A stretch of 64,000 bases of DNA, taken from positions 295,328 through 359,327 of the forward strand of contig NZ_VKAC01000006.1 of the NCBI RefSeq assembly GCF_008041935.1. Reading direction: 5' to 3'. This DNA comes from Quadrisphaera setariae (GTDB taxonomy: Bacteria > Actinomycetota > Actinomycetes > Actinomycetales > Quadrisphaeraceae). The notes below the pieces were generated by a model. That model searched no databases and was not told where the DNA came from. It was given only the letters and a program-made list of their open reading frames with translations. The position numbers and the translations under genes were made by a program. Below, piece by piece: positions 1 through 8,676 of this stretch. How positions within the stretch are numbered: the stretch's first letter is position 1; each line of letters opens with the position of its first letter.

Positions 1-969
1 AAGAAGCTGACCACGGAGACCGGCGCGGGCCAGTGGGGCACCGCGCTGGCGTTCGCGTGCTCGCTGTTCGACCTCGAGTGCGAGGTGTGGCAGGTCGGCG
101 GCTCCTACGACGCCAAGCCCTACCGCCGCACCCTCATCGAGACCTTCGGCGGCACGGTGCACCGCTCGCCGTCGCGCCTCACCGAGGCCGGACGGGCCTT
201 CCCCGAGGACCACACCGGCTCCCTGGGCATCGCCATCTCCGAGGCGGTGGAGGTGGCCGCGCAGCGCGAGGACACCAAGTACGCCCTCGGCTCGGTGCTC
301 AACCACGTGCTGCTGCACCAGACCGTCATCGGCGAGGAGGCGCTGCTGCAGCTGGCCAAGGCCGGGGAGACCGACGTCGACCTCGTCATCGGCTGCACCG
401 GCGGCGGCTCCAACTTCGGCGGGCTGTGCTTCCCGTTCCTGCGCGAGAAGATGGCCGGGCGCATCAACCCCGAGATCCGCGCCGTCGAGCCGGCGTCCGC
501 GCCGAGCCTGACCCGCGGGGAGTACCGGTACGACTTCGGCGACACCGCCGGGCTCACCCCGCTGATGAAGATGCACACCCTCGGCCACGACTTCGTGCCC
601 GACCCCATCCACGCCGGCGGCCTGCGCTACCACGGCATGGCCCCGCTCATCAGCCACGTCTACGAGCTGGGCCTCATGACGGCCACCAGCGTCGACCAGA
701 CCGCCTGCTTCGACGCCGCGGTCCGCTTCGCCCGCACCGAGGGCATCGTGCCGGCCCCCGAGCCGACGCACGCCCTCGCCGTGGCGATCCAGGAGGCGCT
801 GGCCTGCAAGGAGACCGGGGAGGAGAAGGTCATCGTCACCGCGCTGTGCGGCCACGGCCTGCTCGACCTCGCCGCCTACGAGGCCTTCCTCGCCGGTCGC
901 ATGACCGACTCCGGCCTGTCCGAGGAGGACCTGCGCACGGCGCTCGCGGCCGTGCCCGCGATCGGCTGA
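1..969 (+). CDS. TrpB-like pyridoxal-phosphate enzyme (TrpB2 type), 5' end missing
   Basis: The reading frame is open from the first base, so the N-terminal part, including the expected PLP-binding lysine, lies outside the window. The visible part begins with a [10 protein letters not shown] segment and later has [11 protein letters not shown] (bases 388-420), the glycine-rich loop that holds the cofactor phosphate in the tryptophan synthase beta family. The long insert-containing C-terminal half ([25 protein letters not shown]) fits the TrpB2 branch rather than canonical TrpB. Enzymes of this branch convert indole and serine to tryptophan or act on related beta-replacement substrates. No trpA is next to it, so the physiological substrate is open. 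Confidence 0.85.
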   Translation, partial: KKLTTETGAGQWGTALAFACSLFDLECEVWQVGGSYDAKPYRRTLIETFGGTVHRSPSRLTEAGRAFPEDHTGSLGIAISEAVEVAAQREDTKYALGSVLNHVLLHQTVIGEEALLQLAKAGETDVDLVIGCTGGGSNFGGLCFPFLREKMAGRINPEIRAVEPASAPSLTRGEYRYDFGDTAGLTPLMKMHTLGHDFVPDPIHAGGLRYHGMAPLISHVYELGLMTATSVDQTACFDAAVRFARTEGIVPAPEPTHALAVAIQEALACKETGEEKVIVTALCGHGLLDLAAYEAFLAGRMTDSGLSEEDLRTALAAVPAIG

Positions 970-977
970 CCGGGCGG

Positions 978-1023
978 GCGCCCTCGTCGTCCTGGTCAGA
1001 CCGACCAGGACGACGACGGGCGC
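978..1023. terminator. Bidirectional hairpin between convergent genes
   Basis: Arms at 978-997 and 1003-1023 pair over 20 bp with a single bulged base and leave a 5-base loop. The hairpin sits between the TrpB-like gene (+) and the ATPase gene (-), so it can end transcription from both sides. There is no T-tract, as is common in high-GC actinobacteria. Confidence 0.75.
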
Positions 1024-1036
1024 AGCGGCCGCGCGC

Positions 1037-1945
1037 TCAGCCGTGGAGCTGGCGCACGACCTCCTCGAGGTAGAGCCGGCGCACGGCGGCGTGGCGGCCG
1101 AGCTGGTCGCCGCGCGTCAGCAGCGCACCCGTGAGCGACAGCCGGTGCGCGTCCTCCACGGCCTCGAGGAACCGGCGGGCGTCAGCGGCGGCGCCGGGGT
1201 CGAGCACGAGCTCCAGGGTCACCCGCTCGCGGCCCTCCCGGGCCGCGCGGACCACCTGCGTGCGCACCTGCACCCGCGCCGGCTCGAAGGCCTGGACGGC
1301 GGCGTCGAGGCGGCGCGCGAGCACGACCTCCTCGGGGGCGTCGTGCTCGGCGCGCGCCACGACGGCCGGGTCGTGCATGACGATCTGCAGCTCGCGGACG
1401 ATGTCGTCGAGGTGCTCCTTGGCGGCCAGCAGCGCCGCCACGGGGAGGTCGGGGACCACCACGGTGACGGCCGTGTCGAGGTCGGCCCACATGGCGAGGA
1501 GGTCATCGGCGCTGGGGTCGTCGGGGTCGGTCCGCTCCTCGTCCCCGCCGAGCTCGAACCACACGCACTTGCCGGAGCCGGTGCGCTCGCTGCCCCAGCG
1601 GGAGGCCAGGGCCGCGACGAGCACCATGCCGCGCCCCGTCATGGAGGTCTGCAGCGCCGTGGCGAGGACCGGCATCGAGGGGCTGCCGTCGATGACGTCC
1701 ACGCGGACGCGCTGGCGGTCCTGCCAGGACAGCACCACCTCGAAGGGGGTGCGCGCGTGCAGCACGGCGTTCGCCGCCAGCTCGGACAGCACCAGGCCGG
1801 CGTCGTCGGACAGGTCGGGGCGGCCGCGGGCGGCCAGCTCCGCCTCCACGAAGCGGCGGGCCTCGCGCACGGACGCCGTGACGGCCGGGTAGCGCGTGGC
1901 GCTGCGCCACCCCGTCCCGCCGCCGAACGACGTCTCCAGCCCCAC
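1037..1945 (-). CDS. RsbW-type ATP-binding regulatory protein with unknown C-terminal half
   Basis: The N-terminal half is an HATPase_c_2 domain like those of anti-sigma serine kinases. LVLSELAANAVLHA is the N box, VDVIDGSPSMP the G1 box and MTGRGMVLVAALA the G2 region. Such proteins usually bind ATP and hold a sigma factor or phosphorylate an anti-anti-sigma partner. The C-terminal 150 residues are helical and charged, and I do not recognise them. I chose the GTG at 1945 because GAGGAGG lies 8 bases upstream; an in-frame start at 2059 would add a proline/arginine-rich tail without homology signals. The product is 302 aa. It is divergent from the helicase gene. Confidence 0.75.
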   Translation of the reverse strand: MGLETSFGGGTGWRSATRYPAVTASVREARRFVEAELAARGRPDLSDDAGLVLSELAANAVLHARTPFEVVLSWQDRQRVRVDVIDGSPSMPVLATALQTSMTGRGMVLVAALASRWGSERTGSGKCVWFELGGDEERTDPDDPSADDLLAMWADLDTAVTVVVPDLPVAALLAAKEHLDDIVRELQIVMHDPAVVARAEHDAPEEVVLARRLDAAVQAFEPARVQVRTQVVRAAREGRERVTLELVLDPGAAADARRFLEAVEDAHRLSLTGALLTRGDQLGRHAAVRRLYLEEVVRQLHG

Positions 1946-2050
1946 CTGGCCATCCTCCTCGCGGGTCCGTCGAGCCGGGGGAGGGCACCGGCGCGGAGTC
2001 TCGGGGGTCACAGTAGGTGACCGCTGCCGCCCGGGAGCGGAGAAGGTCGC

Positions 2051-4687
2051 ATGTCGCACCTGCTCGGCGCCCCCGCGTCACCGCGAGACCCCCTCCGCCG
2101 TCGCCGTGGGACCCTCGGGGACGTGCCAGACCCCGCCGACGCCACCACCGCCCTCGAGGTGGACCGGCGCCCCGACCTGCCCTCGCGCCTGCCGACGGGC
2201 GGCGCCGCGGCGGACCCGGACGCCGTCTTCGAGGCCTTCGAGGGGTGGGCCACCGACCGCGGCCTGAGCCTGTACCCGGCCCAGGAGGAGGCGCTCATCG
2301 AGGTGGTGAGCGGCTCGCACGTGGTGCTCGCCACCCCCACCGGGTCGGGCAAGTCGCTGGTGGCGCTCGGGGCGCACGCCGCGGCCATGGCGTCCGGGCG
2401 CCGCTCCGTCTACACCGCCCCCATCAAGGCCCTCGTCAGCGAGAAGTTCTTCGCGCTGGTGGAGGTGCTGGGAGCCCAGAACGTGGGCATGGTCACCGGT
2501 GACGGCGCGGTCAACGCCTCGGCGCCGGTGGTGTGCTGCACCGCCGAGGTGCTGGCCAACCGCGCGCTGCGCGAGGGCGCCGACCTGGACGTCGGGCTCG
2601 TCGTCATGGACGAGTTCCACTACTACGCCGACCGCGACCGCGGCTGGGCCTGGCAGGTGCCGCTGCTGGAGCTGACCCGCGCGCAGTTCCTCCTCATGTC
2701 CGCGACCCTCGGCGACACGTCGCGCTTCACCGACGACCTGCGCCGCCGCACCGGGCGCGAGGCCGTGCTGGTGGCCGGCGCGGAGCGTCCCGTGCCGCTC
2801 CACCACCGCTGGGCCATGACGCCCGTGCACGAGACGCTGGAGGAGCTGCTCGAGGCCCGCGAGGCGCCCGTCTACGTGGTCCACCCCACGCAGGCCGCGG
2901 CCCTGGAGCGCGCCCAGGCGTTGCTCTCCGTCACCGTCGCGGACAAGGGCGCCCGGGAGCGGATCGGCGAGGCCCTCGGCGGCTTCCGCTTCACGGCGGG
3001 CTTCGGGCAGGTGCTCTCCAAGCTCGTCCGCCACGGCGTGGGCGTGCACCACGCGGGCATGCTCCCCAAGTACCGCCGCCTCGTGGAGACCCTCGCGCAG
3101 GAGGGGCTGCTGCCCGTCATCTGCGGCACCGACACCCTTGGCGTGGGCATCAACGTGCCGATCCGGTCGGTGCTCGTCACGTCGTTGACCAAGTTCGACG
3201 GGCGCCGCACGCGCCTGCTGAGCGCGCGCGAGTTCCACCAGATCGCCGGGCGCGCCGGCCGTGCCGGCTTCGACACCTCCGGCACGTGCGTGGTGCAGGC
3301 CCCCGACCACCTCATCGAGAACGAGCGGGCGCTGGCCAAGGCCGGTGACGACCCCAAGAAGCGCCGCAAGGTGGTCAAGAAGAAGCCGCCGGAGGGCGAG
3401 GTCAGCTGGGCGCAGCCCACCTTCGAGCGGCTCGTCGCCGCGGCCCCGGAGCCGCTGACCAGCCAGATGCGGGTGACCCACGCGATGGTGCTCAACACCA
3501 TCGCCCGTCCCGCGCCGACCGTGCCGGCGTTCCGCCGGCTGCTGCGCGACAACCACTCCGACCGCGCCACCCAGGTGCGCCTGGTGAAGCGGGCGGTGGC
3601 GATCGTGCGCGAGCTGGTGGCCGCCGACGTGGTCGAGAAGCTCGACGAGCCGGACGGCGACGGCCGCACGCTGCGCCTCACGGTGGACCTGCAGGCCGAC
3701 TTCGCGCTCAACCAGCCGCTGTCGACCTTCGCGGTGGCGGCGCTCGACGTGCTCGACCCCGCCTCGCCGACGCCCGCCCTCGACGTCGTCAGCGTGGTGG
3801 AGGCGACCCTCGACGACCCCCGCCCGATCCTGCTGGCCCAGCAGTTCGCCGCCCGCGGCGAGGCGGTGGCGGCGATGAAGGCCGAGGGGATCGAGTACGA
3901 GGAGCGCATGGAGCTGCTCGAGGAGGTCACCTGGCCCAAGCCGCTGGAGGAGCTGCTCGGGGCGGCCTTCGAGCAGTACCGCCAGAGCGCGCCGTGGCTG
4001 CCGGAGGACGCGCTGAGCCCCAAGTCGGTGGTGCGCGAGATGCTCGAGCAGGCGATGACCTTCGGCGACCTGGTCCGCCGCTACAACCTCTCCCGCTCCG
4101 AGGGTGCGGTGCTGCGCTACCTGTCCGACGCCTACCGGGCCCTGCGCCAGACCGTCCCCGAGGACCGGCGCGGGGAGGGCCTGGACGACGTCATCGAGTG
4201 GCTCGGCGAGGTGGTCCGCCAGACCGACTCCAGCCTGCTCGACGAGTGGGAGGCGCTCACCCACCCCGAGGCGCTGGTCGACGGGTCTGCGCCCCCGCCC
4301 CCGCCGGCCCTGCGGGGGATCACGGCCAACGTGCGCGCGTTCACCGTGCAGGTCCGCAACGCGATGTGGCAGCGGGTCGACCTCCTGGCCCGCCGCCGCG
4401 CGTGGGACCTCGCCCAGCTCGACCCCGCGCTCGACCTCGACGCCTGGCAGGCGGTGGTGGCCGACTACTACGCCGAGCACGACGACGTCGGGGTGTCCGC
4501 GGCCTCCCGCGCTCCTGCGCTGCTGCAGGTCACCCACGAGAGGGAGGCGCGGCTGTGGCACGTGCGCCAGGTCGTCGACGACCCGGCGGGCGACCACGAC
4601 TGGGGCTTCCTCGCCACGGTCGACCTGGAGGCCTCCGACCTGGAGGGGACCGCCGTCATCACCGGCCACGGGCTCCAGCGCATGTGA
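2051..4687 (+). CDS. DEAD/DEAH-box helicase with C-terminal DUF3516 region
   Basis: This 878-aa superfamily 2 helicase has Walker A ATPTGSGKS at residues 94-102, the DEFH box at 187-190, a SAT motif (LLMSATLGD), and HQIAGRAGRAG as motif VI. The 430 residues after the helicase core match in length and position the DUF3516 extension of actinobacterial helicases. It should unwind RNA or DNA using ATP; the actual substrate in this family is not settled. ATG 2051 follows GAGAAGG closely; a GTG at 2123 is an alternative that would remove 24 residues. It is a single gene, ended by a palindromic repeat. Confidence 0.85.
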   Translation: MSHLLGAPASPRDPLRRRRGTLGDVPDPADATTALEVDRRPDLPSRLPTGGAAADPDAVFEAFEGWATDRGLSLYPAQEEALIEVVSGSHVVLATPTGSGKSLVALGAHAAAMASGRRSVYTAPIKALVSEKFFALVEVLGAQNVGMVTGDGAVNASAPVVCCTAEVLANRALREGADLDVGLVVMDEFHYYADRDRGWAWQVPLLELTRAQFLLMSATLGDTSRFTDDLRRRTGREAVLVAGAERPVPLHHRWAMTPVHETLEELLEAREAPVYVVHPTQAAALERAQALLSVTVADKGARERIGEALGGFRFTAGFGQVLSKLVRHGVGVHHAGMLPKYRRLVETLAQEGLLPVICGTDTLGVGINVPIRSVLVTSLTKFDGRRTRLLSAREFHQIAGRAGRAGFDTSGTCVVQAPDHLIENERALAKAGDDPKKRRKVVKKKPPEGEVSWAQPTFERLVAAAPEPLTSQMRVTHAMVLNTIARPAPTVPAFRRLLRDNHSDRATQVRLVKRAVAIVRELVAADVVEKLDEPDGDGRTLRLTVDLQADFALNQPLSTFAVAALDVLDPASPTPALDVVSVVEATLDDPRPILLAQQFAARGEAVAAMKAEGIEYEERMELLEEVTWPKPLEELLGAAFEQYRQSAPWLPEDALSPKSVVREMLEQAMTFGDLVRRYNLSRSEGAVLRYLSDAYRALRQTVPEDRRGEGLDDVIEWLGEVVRQTDSSLLDEWEALTHPEALVDGSAPPPPPALRGITANVRAFTVQVRNAMWQRVDLLARRRAWDLAQLDPALDLDAWQAVVADYYAEHDDVGVSAASRAPALLQVTHEREARLWHVRQVVDDPAGDHDWGFLATVDLEASDLEGTAVITGHGLQRM

Positions 4688-4696
4688 TGCCCTCCT

Positions 4697-4764
4697 CCGG
4701 CACTCTCCCGCACGAGTGCCGGTGTGAGACCCCTCGGACCGGCACTCGCGCGGGAGAGTGCCGG
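4697..4764. repeat. REP-like palindromic repeat, copy 1
   Basis: Two 27-base arms (4697-4723 and 4738-4764) are inverted copies with 26 of 27 positions complementary, separated by 14 bases. Each arm contains its own inverted repeat, CGGCACTC and GAGTGCCG. The whole can therefore fold as one long hairpin or as two small ones. A second copy with the same arm sequence and loop length lies at 6675-6738. It sits just after the helicase stop codon and may also act as a terminator for the helicase and the convergent holin-family gene. Confidence 0.85.
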
Positions 4765-4774
4765 CCTGGGCGGG

Positions 4775-5167
4775 TCAGACGCGGCGCTTGCGGCGCTCCG
4801 GCACGAGCAGCGCCAGCAGCCACGACACCACCCCGACGACGAGCGCCCCCAGCACCGCCGACCAGAAGAACCGGTCCACCACCAGCGTCAGCGGCGTGAA
4901 GCTCGACACCCACGCCGTCAGCTCGAGCATCGCGGCGTTCACCACCAGCGAGAACAGCCCCAGCGTCAGCACGTACAGCGGCAGCGACAGCAGCTTCACG
5001 ACCGGCCGCACCACGGTGTTGACCACGCCGAACACCGCTCCCACCACCACGAACGTCACCGCCTGCTGGAGGTGGCCCTCGCGGGCGGTGATCGCGATGC
5101 CGGGCACCACGAGCGTGGTCACCCACAGGGCGACGGCGTTGACGAGCACGCGGACGATCACGGACAT
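4775..5167 (-). CDS. Phage-holin-family (PF04020-type) small membrane protein
   Basis: This 130-aa protein has about four hydrophobic segments and begins MSVIVRVLVNAVALWVTT. It carries the GAVFGVVNTVVRPVVKLLSLPL segment region typical of the superfamily IV phage-holin-like proteins found as chromosomal genes in most actinobacteria. Despite the family name there is no phage context here. The function is unknown, probably a structural or transport role in the membrane. The start at 5167 was chosen because it begins the conserved hydrophobic segment; a longer frame would overlap the divergent sigma-factor gene. The C-terminus is basic (RRKRRV). Confidence 0.75.
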   Translation of the reverse strand: MSVIVRVLVNAVALWVTTLVVPGIAITAREGHLQQAVTFVVVGAVFGVVNTVVRPVVKLLSLPLYVLTLGLFSLVVNAAMLELTAWVSSFTPLTLVVDRFFWSAVLGALVVGVVSWLLALLVPERRKRRV

Positions 5168-5229
5168 GCCCGCATGCTGGCAGACCACCTCGGATGTAGC
5201 GGCGCAGCGCGCACCGGACACGTAGGGGT

Positions 5230-5823
5230 GTGAGCACCCCGCTGACCACCGCCCCCGCCGCGGCTCCACCCACACCGCCAGGAGGGCCGGTGCCCGACGA
5301 GGACCGCTTCCAGGCCCTGTTCCGCGCTGCCTACCCCGACCTCGTCAGGTTCGTCGAGCGGCGGCTGCACCCGCTGGCCGCGGAGGACGTCGTCGCGGAG
5401 GTCTTCGTGGTCGCCTGGCGCCGGCTGGAGGAGGTCCCCGCCGACCACGGCCGGGCCCGCGCGTGGCTCTTCGGCGTGGCGCAGCGGACCATGCTGAACG
5501 CCCGCCGCGGCGACGCGCGCCGCCAGGCGCTCGCGGTGCGCGTCGGGTCGGTGCTGCCCGCCGACGTCGTCCCCGACGGCAGCGACCAGGTGGTCTCCCA
5601 GGTCGACCTCGCCCGCGCCTGGTGCCTGCTCAGCCCCGCCGACCAGGAGGCGCTCACCCTCACCGCGCTCGACGGCCTGACCACCGTCGAGGCCGCCGGG
5701 GTGCTCGGCATCAGCCGCACCGCGCTGAGCCTGCGCCTGGTCCGCGCCCGCCGGCGCCTGCGCGTGCACCTCGACCACCCCGCCACCCCGAAGACCGCGC
5801 CCGCTGACGGAGGCCCCCGATGA
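5230..5823 (+). CDS. ECF-type RNA polymerase sigma factor
   Basis: This 197-aa protein has a sigma-70 region 2 (FRAAYPDLVRFVERRL to VFVVAWRRLEEVP, about residues 30-75). Its region 4 helix-turn-helix (LSPADQEALTLTALDGL to GISRTALSLRLVRARRRLR) spans about residues 130-178. It lacks region 3, as ECF sigma factors do. It should direct RNA polymerase to a small regulon. The GTG start at 5230 precedes a proline/alanine-rich leader. Its stop codon overlaps the ATG of the next gene (ATGA), so the membrane protein downstream is translationally coupled and is the likely anti-sigma partner. Confidence 0.88.
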   Translation: MSTPLTTAPAAAPPTPPGGPVPDEDRFQALFRAAYPDLVRFVERRLHPLAAEDVVAEVFVVAWRRLEEVPADHGRARAWLFGVAQRTMLNARRGDARRQALAVRVGSVLPADVVPDGSDQVVSQVDLARAWCLLSPADQEALTLTALDGLTTVEAAGVLGISRTALSLRLVRARRRLRVHLDHPATPKTAPADGGPR

Positions 5824-6635
5824 ACGCCCCCCTGACCGAGCTGGACCTCACCCGCATCGACCCCACCCTGGGGCGCACCCCCGACCCCGCCTCCCCGGCG
5901 GCGGAGGCACTGCTGGCGCGGGTGCTCGCCACCCCGCGCACCCCGGAGGACCTGACCAGGGGGACGACGACGGCGACCGTCCGGCGCTCGGCCCGGCTGC
6001 GCCGCCGGTGGGTGCTCGTCGGCGCGGCGGCGGCTGTGACGGCCGCTGGCCTCGTGGCCTCGCAGGTGGTGTCCGACGCCGGGACGCCGCAGGCGTTCGC
6101 CTCCTGGACCTCCGACCCGACGCCGCTCACAGCCGAGCAGGCAGCCACGGCCGAGGCCGACTGCCTCGCCCTGATGACCGACGAGGGCCGGACGCCGCGA
6201 GGTGAGCGGGTGGCGGGTCTCGCCGACACCAGGGGCGGCTACCTCGCTGCGCTCGCCGCCACGGACCAGGGCGTCGCGACGTGCCTCTCCGCGCTGCCTG
6301 GCCGGCGCGACCCGGTCCTCGGCGCGGGGACGGGCCTGGGGGCGTGGGTTCCGGCGGACGCCGTCGCCGCCCCCGCGCCGGACGGGACGACGGTCGTCTT
6401 CGGGGGCGGCATGACGACCGCCCAGGGGTCGTACACCCAGGCGTTCGGCCGTGCGGGCGCCGACGTGACGGGCGTCGTGCTCACCGACGCCGACGGGCGC
6501 CGCGTGCAGGCCACCCTCGGCGGCGGGTGGTTCACGGCCTGGTGGCCGGCTGAGGCCACGGACTCCCTCACCGTCCGCACGACGCTGGCCGACGGCCGCA
6601 CCACCGAGCGCGTGGTGCACCGCGGCGAGCACTGA
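5820..6635 (+). CDS. Single-pass membrane protein, likely anti-sigma partner
   Basis: This 271-aa protein has a cytoplasmic N-terminal stretch of about 60 residues, an arginine-rich anchor (RRSARLRRR) and one membrane segment (WVLVGAAAAVTAAGLVASQVV). An extracytoplasmic domain of about 185 residues follows. The topology and the 4-base overlap with the ECF sigma gene match actinobacterial sigma/anti-sigma pairs. I see no clear zinc-binding HxxxCxxC anti-sigma motif in the N-terminal part, so the anti-sigma role is an inference from context. The outer domain has two cysteines (one near residue 120, one near residue 158) and ends with a predicted beta-rich segment. Confidence 0.7.
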   Translation: MNAPLTELDLTRIDPTLGRTPDPASPAAEALLARVLATPRTPEDLTRGTTTATVRRSARLRRRWVLVGAAAAVTAAGLVASQVVSDAGTPQAFASWTSDPTPLTAEQAATAEADCLALMTDEGRTPRGERVAGLADTRGGYLAALAATDQGVATCLSALPGRRDPVLGAGTGLGAWVPADAVAAPAPDGTTVVFGGGMTTAQGSYTQAFGRAGADVTGVVLTDADGRRVQATLGGGWFTAWWPAEATDSLTVRTTLADGRTTERVVHRGEH

Positions 6636-6674
6636 GCACCACGCCCTTGCCTTCCCGCTCCGCAGCGCCTCGTG

Positions 6675-6738
6675 GGCACTCTCCCGCTCGAGTGCCGGTA
6701 GCAAGGTCCCCTCACCGGCACTCGGGCGGGAGAGTGCC
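6675..6738. repeat. REP-like palindromic repeat, copy 2
   Basis: Arms 6675-6699 and 6714-6738 are inverted copies with 24 of 25 positions matching, around a 14-base loop of the same length as in copy 1. The single mismatch falls at the same arm position as in copy 1. The arms match copy 1 except at that variable position. It lies between the anti-sigma-like gene and the polyol dehydrogenase operator. Confidence 0.85.
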
Positions 6739-6761
6739 GGCAGGGGGGCGGGCACCCCGGC

Positions 6762-6775
6762 TGAGAACGTTCTCA
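6762..6775. promoter_or_regulatory. LacI-type palindromic operator
   Basis: TGAGAACGTTCTCA is a perfect 14-bp palindrome with a central CG, the form of operator bound by LacI-family repressors. It ends 13 bases before the dehydrogenase ATG, where a bound repressor would block the promoter or early elongation. No LacI-type gene is in the window, so the repressor must be encoded elsewhere. Confidence 0.7.
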
Positions 6776-6788
6776 ACGCCGGCGGGGC

Positions 6789-7874
6789 ATGATGGCCCGC
6801 ATGAGCGCTGCGACGGAGCAGAACAGGGCCCAGGCGGCCCCCGGGGTGCCTGACCGCCTCCCGGAGACGATGCGGGCCAGCGTGCTGCTGGCCGAGAACA
6901 CGGTCGAGGTGCAGGAGCGCCCCGTCCCCGAGGCGGGTCCCGGGGAGGTGCTCGTCAGGGTGGGCTCCGTCGGGGTCTGCGGCTCCGACGTCCACTACTA
7001 CCGGCACATGCGCGCCGGGGAGTTCGTCGTCGAGTCGCCGATGGTGCTGGGCCACGAGATGGGCGGCACCGTGGTGGCCGTCGGCTCCGGCGTGGACGCG
7101 TCCCGCGTCGGCGAGCGCGTGGCGGTGGACCCGCAGCGCCCCTGCCACCACTGCTCGCAGTGCCTGGCCGGCCGCTACAACCTCTGCCCGCACATGCGCT
7201 TCTACGCCACGCCGCCGGTGGACGGGTCCTTCGCCGAGTACGTCACCGCCCCCGCGGAGTTCGCCTTCCCCGTGGCCGATGGCCTCTCCGACGACGCGGC
7301 CGCCCTCCTCGAGCCGCTCAGCGTGGGCATCGCCGCGATGCGCAAGGCCCGCGTGGTGCCCGGCCAGCGGGTGCTCATCGCCGGCGCCGGCCCGATCGGC
7401 ATCATCACCGCCCAGGTCGCCCGGGCCTTCGGCGCTCGCGAGGTCATCATCACCGACCTCGTGGCGCCCCGCCGCGAGCGCGCCCTGGGCTTCGGCGCCA
7501 CCAGCGCGGTCGACCCGCGCGAGACCGACGTGACGGCCCTCCAGGTCGACTCCTTCATCGACGCCTCCGGCGCCCCGCCGGCCATCACCTCCGGCATCCG
7601 GTCCGTGCGCGGCGGTGGCACCGCCGTGCTGGTGGGCCTCGGCAACCCGGAGCTGACGCTGCCGGTGAGCTACATCCAGGACAACGAGATCTCCCTGACC
7701 GGCATCTTCCGGTACACCGACACCTGGCCGCTGGCCGCGCACCTGGTGGCGTCGGGCCAGGTGGACGTCGACTCCCTCGTCACCGGCCGCTACGACCTCG
7801 ACCACGCCGCCGACGCGCTCGACTCCGACAAGGACCCGGAGAGCCTGAAGTCCGTCGTGGAGCCGTGGCGCTGA
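6789..7874 (+). CDS. Zinc-dependent polyol/alcohol dehydrogenase (sorbitol or L-idonate 5-dehydrogenase type)
   Basis: This 361-aa member of the medium-chain dehydrogenase family shows GHEMGGTVVAVG, with the catalytic-zinc GHE. CHHCSQCLAGRYNLC gives the four cysteines of the structural zinc. VLIAGAGPIGIITAQVARAFG is the nucleotide-binding turn. Family members oxidise polyols such as sorbitol, xylitol or idonate with NAD(P). Three in-frame ATGs (6789, 6792, 6801) are possible starts; no strong ribosome site separates them. The stop overlaps the start of the SDR gene (TGATG). The LacI-type operator just upstream suggests induction by a sugar or polyol. Confidence 0.85.
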   Translation: MMARMSAATEQNRAQAAPGVPDRLPETMRASVLLAENTVEVQERPVPEAGPGEVLVRVGSVGVCGSDVHYYRHMRAGEFVVESPMVLGHEMGGTVVAVGSGVDASRVGERVAVDPQRPCHHCSQCLAGRYNLCPHMRFYATPPVDGSFAEYVTAPAEFAFPVADGLSDDAAALLEPLSVGIAAMRKARVVPGQRVLIAGAGPIGIITAQVARAFGAREVIITDLVAPRRERALGFGATSAVDPRETDVTALQVDSFIDASGAPPAITSGIRSVRGGGTAVLVGLGNPELTLPVSYIQDNEISLTGIFRYTDTWPLAAHLVASGQVDVDSLVTGRYDLDHAADALDSDKDPESLKSVVEPWR

Positions 7875-8647
7875 TGGCGGCGGGCTGGGGGCCGTTCAGC
7901 CTCGAGGGGCGCACCGCCGTCGTCACCGGCGGCAACCAGGGCCTCGGGCGCGCCTTCGCGCTCGGCCTGGCGGCCGCCGGCGCGAAGGTCGCGATCATCG
8001 CCCGTGACGGAGCCCGGTCCCAGGCGTTCGTCGACGAGGCGGCAGCGGACGGCGTCGAGCTGGTCCGGGTGGACGCCGACCTCACCGTCGACGCCGACGT
8101 CGAGCGCGCCACCGCCGAGGCCCTGGCGGGTCTCGGCGGCCGCATCGACGTGCTGGTCAACAACGCCGGCACGTGCTTCCACCGGTCCAGCTGGGAGGTG
8201 CCCGACGACGAGTGGTCGGCGGTGTTCGACCTCAACGTGCGGGCGCTGTGGAAGACCTCCCTCGCGGTGGGCCGCCACATGCGCGAAGCCGGGGGCGGCT
8301 CGATCGTCAACATCGGCTCGATCTCGGCGATCATCGTCAACCGCCCGCAGGAGCAGGCCGCGTACAACGCGTCCAAGGCGGCCGTGCACCAGCTGACCAA
8401 GTCGCTGGCCGCGGAGTGGGCGCCGCACGGGATCCGTGTGAACGCCCTCGCCCCGGGGTACGTGCGCACCGCGATGGCCCCTGTCGACGAGCCCCGGTTC
8501 CGCCGGCAGTGGATCGAGGACGCACCGCAGCAGCGCGCCGCCTCTCCGGAGGAGATCGCGCCGAGCGTGGTGTTCCTCGCCAGCGACGCCGCCAGCTTCG
8601 TCACGGGCACCGTGCTCGTGGCCGACGGCGGCTACACGATCTACTGA
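7874..8647 (+). CDS. Short-chain dehydrogenase (polyol/threitol dehydrogenase type)
   Basis: This 257-aa SDR has the cofactor motif TGGNQGLGRAFA near residue 18, NNAG at about residue 94, the catalytic serine in IGSISAI and the YNASK active-site pair. GYTIY is the C-terminus. The start ATG overlaps the stop of the upstream dehydrogenase by one base, so the two are translated as a unit. Together they would oxidise or interconvert a polyol and its keto sugar. The exact substrate cannot be read from the sequence; D-threitol or D-arabinitol dehydrogenases are the nearest type I recognise. Confidence 0.85.
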   Translation: MAAGWGPFSLEGRTAVVTGGNQGLGRAFALGLAAAGAKVAIIARDGARSQAFVDEAAADGVELVRVDADLTVDADVERATAEALAGLGGRIDVLVNNAGTCFHRSSWEVPDDEWSAVFDLNVRALWKTSLAVGRHMREAGGGSIVNIGSISAIIVNRPQEQAAYNASKAAVHQLTKSLAAEWAPHGIRVNALAPGYVRTAMAPVDEPRFRRQWIEDAPQQRAASPEEIAPSVVFLASDAASFVTGTVLVADGGYTIY

Positions 8648-8676
8648 CCTGCCCGTCCACCCAGACAGGGAGTCCC

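Noticed and set aside
2078..4669. Long antisense open frame opposite the helicase
   Set aside because: Its sequence is a histidine, arginine and glycine-rich mirror of helicase codons, without ribosome site or family resemblance.
4775..5167. Phage-holin-family gene as sign of a prophage
   Set aside because: No other phage gene, attachment site or integrase is nearby; this family is chromosomal in most actinobacteria.
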